Source: Deltaproteobacteria bacterium RBG_13_52_11 (GTDB taxonomy: Bacteria > Desulfobacterota > B13-G15 > RBG-16-54-18). Taken from it: 7,434 nucleotides of DNA. Position numbers and translations under genes: made by a program. Each line of letters opens with the position of its first letter. The first letter of the stretch is position 1. This document shows, piece after piece, positions 6,111 to 7,434 of this stretch. The notes beneath the pieces are model-generated. The model did not search any database. It saw nothing but the letters and a program-made list of their open reading frames with translations, and was not told the origin of the DNA. The stretch covers positions 26,469 to 33,902 of the forward strand of contig MGQF01000074.1 of NCBI GenBank assembly GCA_001797745.1. Direction: 5' to 3'.

Positions 6111-6146
6111 AAAGAGGAGATGGTCTGCTATCTCCTCTTTTTTATT
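6111..6146 (+). terminator. Strong intrinsic terminator after tRNA-Leu
   Basis: AAAGAGGAGAT (6111-6121) is the exact reverse complement of ATCTCCTCTTT (6130-6140), an 11-base-pair stem with an eight-base loop. Its last T residues run into a T-rich tail ending near 6146. It begins 13 bases after the tRNA CCA end and would end tRNA transcription together with any read-through from secG. Confidence 0.9.
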
Positions 6147-6216
6147 GTCCCAATCGCGGGATGGGAGGGAACATCTCGTCTTTAGTTTTATTTTTTGCAA
6201 CCGAGAGGGTTCCAGG

Positions 6217-6289
6217 GGTCAAGCCCGCCGAGGGCGGGACGCCAAAGGCGGGACTCAGGCCATCCCGCTTTGCGGGATGATCGTTGACC
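6217..6289. repeat. Nested GC-rich multi-hairpin element
   Basis: An outer 6-base-pair stem GGTCAA (6217-6222) / TTGACC (6284-6289) encloses three tight hairpins: CCCGCC/GGCGGG (6224-6238), CGCC/GGCG (6240-6250) and CATCCCGC/GCGGGATG (6261-6279, TTT loop). GGCGGGAC occurs twice (6233-6240, 6247-6254), so the first arm could pair with either copy. GCGGGATG also occurs upstream at 6156-6163. The design resembles dispersed palindromic (REP-like or MITE-like) repeats or a structured RNA. It lies upstream of the predicted proS start site, so it is probably not in the proS mRNA. Confidence 0.55.
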
Positions 6290-6317
6290 AAAGGCTGAGG
6301 CAAGGAGAGGCTCGTTA

Positions 6318-6347
6318 TTGACAGGGGAGCGGGTTAGCCTATAGAAT
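6318..6347 (+). promoter_or_regulatory. Sigma70-type promoter of proS
   Basis: A perfect -35 TTGACA (6318-6323) lies 18 bases from TAGAAT (6342-6347, five of six). TATAGA (6340-6345) at 16 bases is an alternative -10. The start site would fall near 6353, giving a leader of about 35 bases. Since the tRNA terminator lies upstream, proS needs its own promoter, which supports the call. Confidence 0.7.
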
Positions 6348-6388
6348 GCAAGTCACCCAAGGAGGGTTGTGCAGATAGGGGGCGAAAG

Positions 6389-7434
6389 ATGCGGCATTCA
6401 CAGTTGCTATTGCCTACCTTGAGAGAAGAGCCGGCGGATGCAGAGGTGGTGAGCCATAAGCTGATGCTGCGCGCCGGTATGATCAGAAAGCTGGCCGCAG
6501 GAATCTATACCTTACTCCCCGTGGGGGTGCGGGTCATACAGAAGGTGGAGCGGATCATCAGGGAGGAGATGGATAGGGCAGGGGCTCAGGAGGTGGTGAT
6601 GCCGTGCGTCCTGCCAGCCGATCTCTGGAAGGAGAGCGGCCGCTGGGACCAGTACGGCAAGGAACTGCTCAGGATGAAAGACAGACACGACCGGGACTAT
6701 TGCTTCGGCCCCACCCACGAGGAGGTGATCACCGATCTTGCCCGCCGCGAGATCCGATCGTATCGCCAACTCCCCATCAACCTCTACCAGATCCAAACCA
6801 AGTTCAGGGATGAGGTGAGGCCGCGGTTTGGGGTGATGCGCGCCCGGGAGTTTGTCATGAAGGATGCCTATAGTTTCGATGCGGATGAAGCGGGCGCGGA
6901 GCGAAGCTACGAACGGATGTACCATGCCTATACGAGGATATTCCAGCGCTGTGGACTGCGGTTCAGGGCGGTGGAGGCGGATAGCGGCCTCATCGGGGGG
7001 AGATTCTCTCATGAGTTCATGGTATTGGCCGACACCGGGGAGGATGCCATCGTGAGCTGTGATGCATGCGCGTATGCGGCCAACCTCGAGCGGGCCGAGG
7101 TGGCTCGGATCGCCCACGAGGCCCCAGAGGAGATGAAAAAGATGGAGAAGGTACAGACCCCTGAGCAAAGGAGTGTGGAGGAGGTGACTGCATTCCTCGG
7201 TATCCCTGCGCAGAGGTTGGTGAAGACCATCATTTTTGAGACGGAGAAAGGACCGGTGGCCGTCCTGGTCAGGGGGGATCATGAGATCAATGAGGCGAAG
7301 TTGTGCCGGCACCTGGTGGTGATGCAGCTCGAGATGGCCGGGGATCAAGTAGTTGCTGACGTCACCCACGCACCCATAGGATTCGCCGGTCCGGTGGGTC
7401 TCGATCTCAAGATCATCGCCGACTACGCCCTGGA
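6389..7434 (+). CDS. proS: Prolyl-tRNA synthetase, bacterial type with editing insert (partial, 3' end outside window)
   Basis: The frame stays open from ATG 6389 to the window edge: 348 complete codons of a family of about 570. The protein charges tRNA-Pro with proline. The class II catalytic core shows MRAGMIRKL-type N-terminal sequence (LRAGMIRKLAAGIYTLLP, 27-44), the motif 1 region around EVVMPCVLP (68-76), GPTHEEV (107-113) and motif 2 with FRDEVRPRFGVMRAREFVMKD (139-159). After CDACAYAANLERAE (224-237) the YbaK-like INS domain that clears Ala-tRNA-Pro begins; VKTIIF (278-283) has the conserved editing lysine K279, and GFAGP (331-335) fits its GxxxP loop. Motif 3 and the anticodon-binding domain lie beyond the window. 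AGGGGG (6377-6382) is six bases before the ATG, and no in-frame start lies nearby upstream. Confidence 0.96.
   Translation, partial: MRHSQLLLPTLREEPADAEVVSHKLMLRAGMIRKLAAGIYTLLPVGVRVIQKVERIIREEMDRAGAQEVVMPCVLPADLWKESGRWDQYGKELLRMKDRHDRDYCFGPTHEEVITDLARREIRSYRQLPINLYQIQTKFRDEVRPRFGVMRAREFVMKDAYSFDADEAGAERSYERMYHAYTRIFQRCGLRFRAVEADSGLIGGRFSHEFMVLADTGEDAIVSCDACAYAANLERAEVARIAHEAPEEMKKMEKVQTPEQRSVEEVTAFLGIPAQRLVKTIIFETEKGPVAVLVRGDHEINEAKLCRHLVVMQLEMAGDQVVADVTHAPIGFAGPVGLDLKIIADYAL

Larger units (their letters stand above)
6147..6388 (+). other. Non-coding interval between the tRNA terminator and proS
   Basis: No credible gene lies here. Open frames that cross the interval start within the tRNA or have no ribosome-binding site. 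It holds a possible imperfect helix (GGAAC 6168-6172 with GTTCC 6209-6213, and TCTCG 6174-6178 with CGAGA 6202-6206) around a T-rich loop. It also holds the multi-hairpin repeat at 6217-6289 and the proS promoter. An AAGGAGGG sequence at 6359-6366 lies too far from the proS start to serve it. Confidence 0.6.

Noticed and set aside
6085..6300. tRNA 3' end as an integration (att) site for a mobile element
   Set aside because: No second copy of the tRNA 3' end and no integrase or phage-like gene occurs in the window.
6017..6321. Open frames of 87 and 89 codons over the tRNA and intergenic region
   Set aside because: They begin inside the tRNA gene, pass through the terminator and hairpin element, and lack ribosome-binding sites.
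6098..6388. T-box riboswitch ahead of proS
   Set aside because: No recognisable T-box sequence or antiterminator/terminator pair precedes proS, and the predicted promoter leaves only about 35 bases of leader.

Overview
The window is a compact, single-strand (+) stretch of bacterial core genes. It contains nine complete protein genes, one leucine tRNA and the 5' two-thirds or so of a prolyl-tRNA synthetase gene that runs off the right edge. DNA is moderately GC-rich, Shine-Dalgarno sites are strong (AGGAGG type), GTG starts are used, and arginine is often written AGG. The combination DUF4416 - yicC - remA - gmk - rpoZ followed by gap - pgk - tpiA - secG - tRNA-Leu suggests a Desulfobacterota/deltaproteobacterial lineage or a close relative. 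This is inference from gene content and order; nothing in the window fixes the taxon.

Region 1 (28-2606) is a translationally coupled cluster: a DUF4416 protein, the YicC endoribonuclease, a RemA-type DNA-binding protein, guanylate kinase and the omega subunit of RNA polymerase. Stops and starts overlap (ATGA at 558-561; a 20-base overlap of gmk and rpoZ). The cluster joins RNA turnover, guanine nucleotide synthesis and RNA polymerase assembly. Its 3' end holds several inverted repeats, including a perfect 10-base dyad in rpoZ, and a weak terminator-like hairpin.

Region 2 (2655-5959) is a lower-glycolysis operon, gap-pgk-tpiA, with secG at its end. Gaps are 10 to 48 bases and no convincing internal promoter or terminator was seen. 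The three enzymes interconvert dihydroxyacetone phosphate, glyceraldehyde 3-phosphate, 1,3-bisphosphoglycerate and 3-phosphoglycerate with NADH and ATP exchange. SecG belongs to the SecYEG export channel. PGK has a lysine where the family has its catalytic N-domain arginine.

Region 3 (5960-6388) is the only substantial non-coding part. It has a near-consensus sigma70 promoter, a tRNA-Leu(GAG) gene with encoded CCA, a strong intrinsic terminator, a cluster of nested GC-rich hairpins of unknown nature (6217-6289), and a second sigma70-type promoter driving proS. Region 4 (6389-7434) is the partial proS.

Most of this is ordinary housekeeping DNA and I see no defence, mobile or secondary-metabolite system. 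The points most worth a second look are the PGK substitution, the rpoZ dyad, and the multi-hairpin element between the tRNA terminator and the proS promoter.
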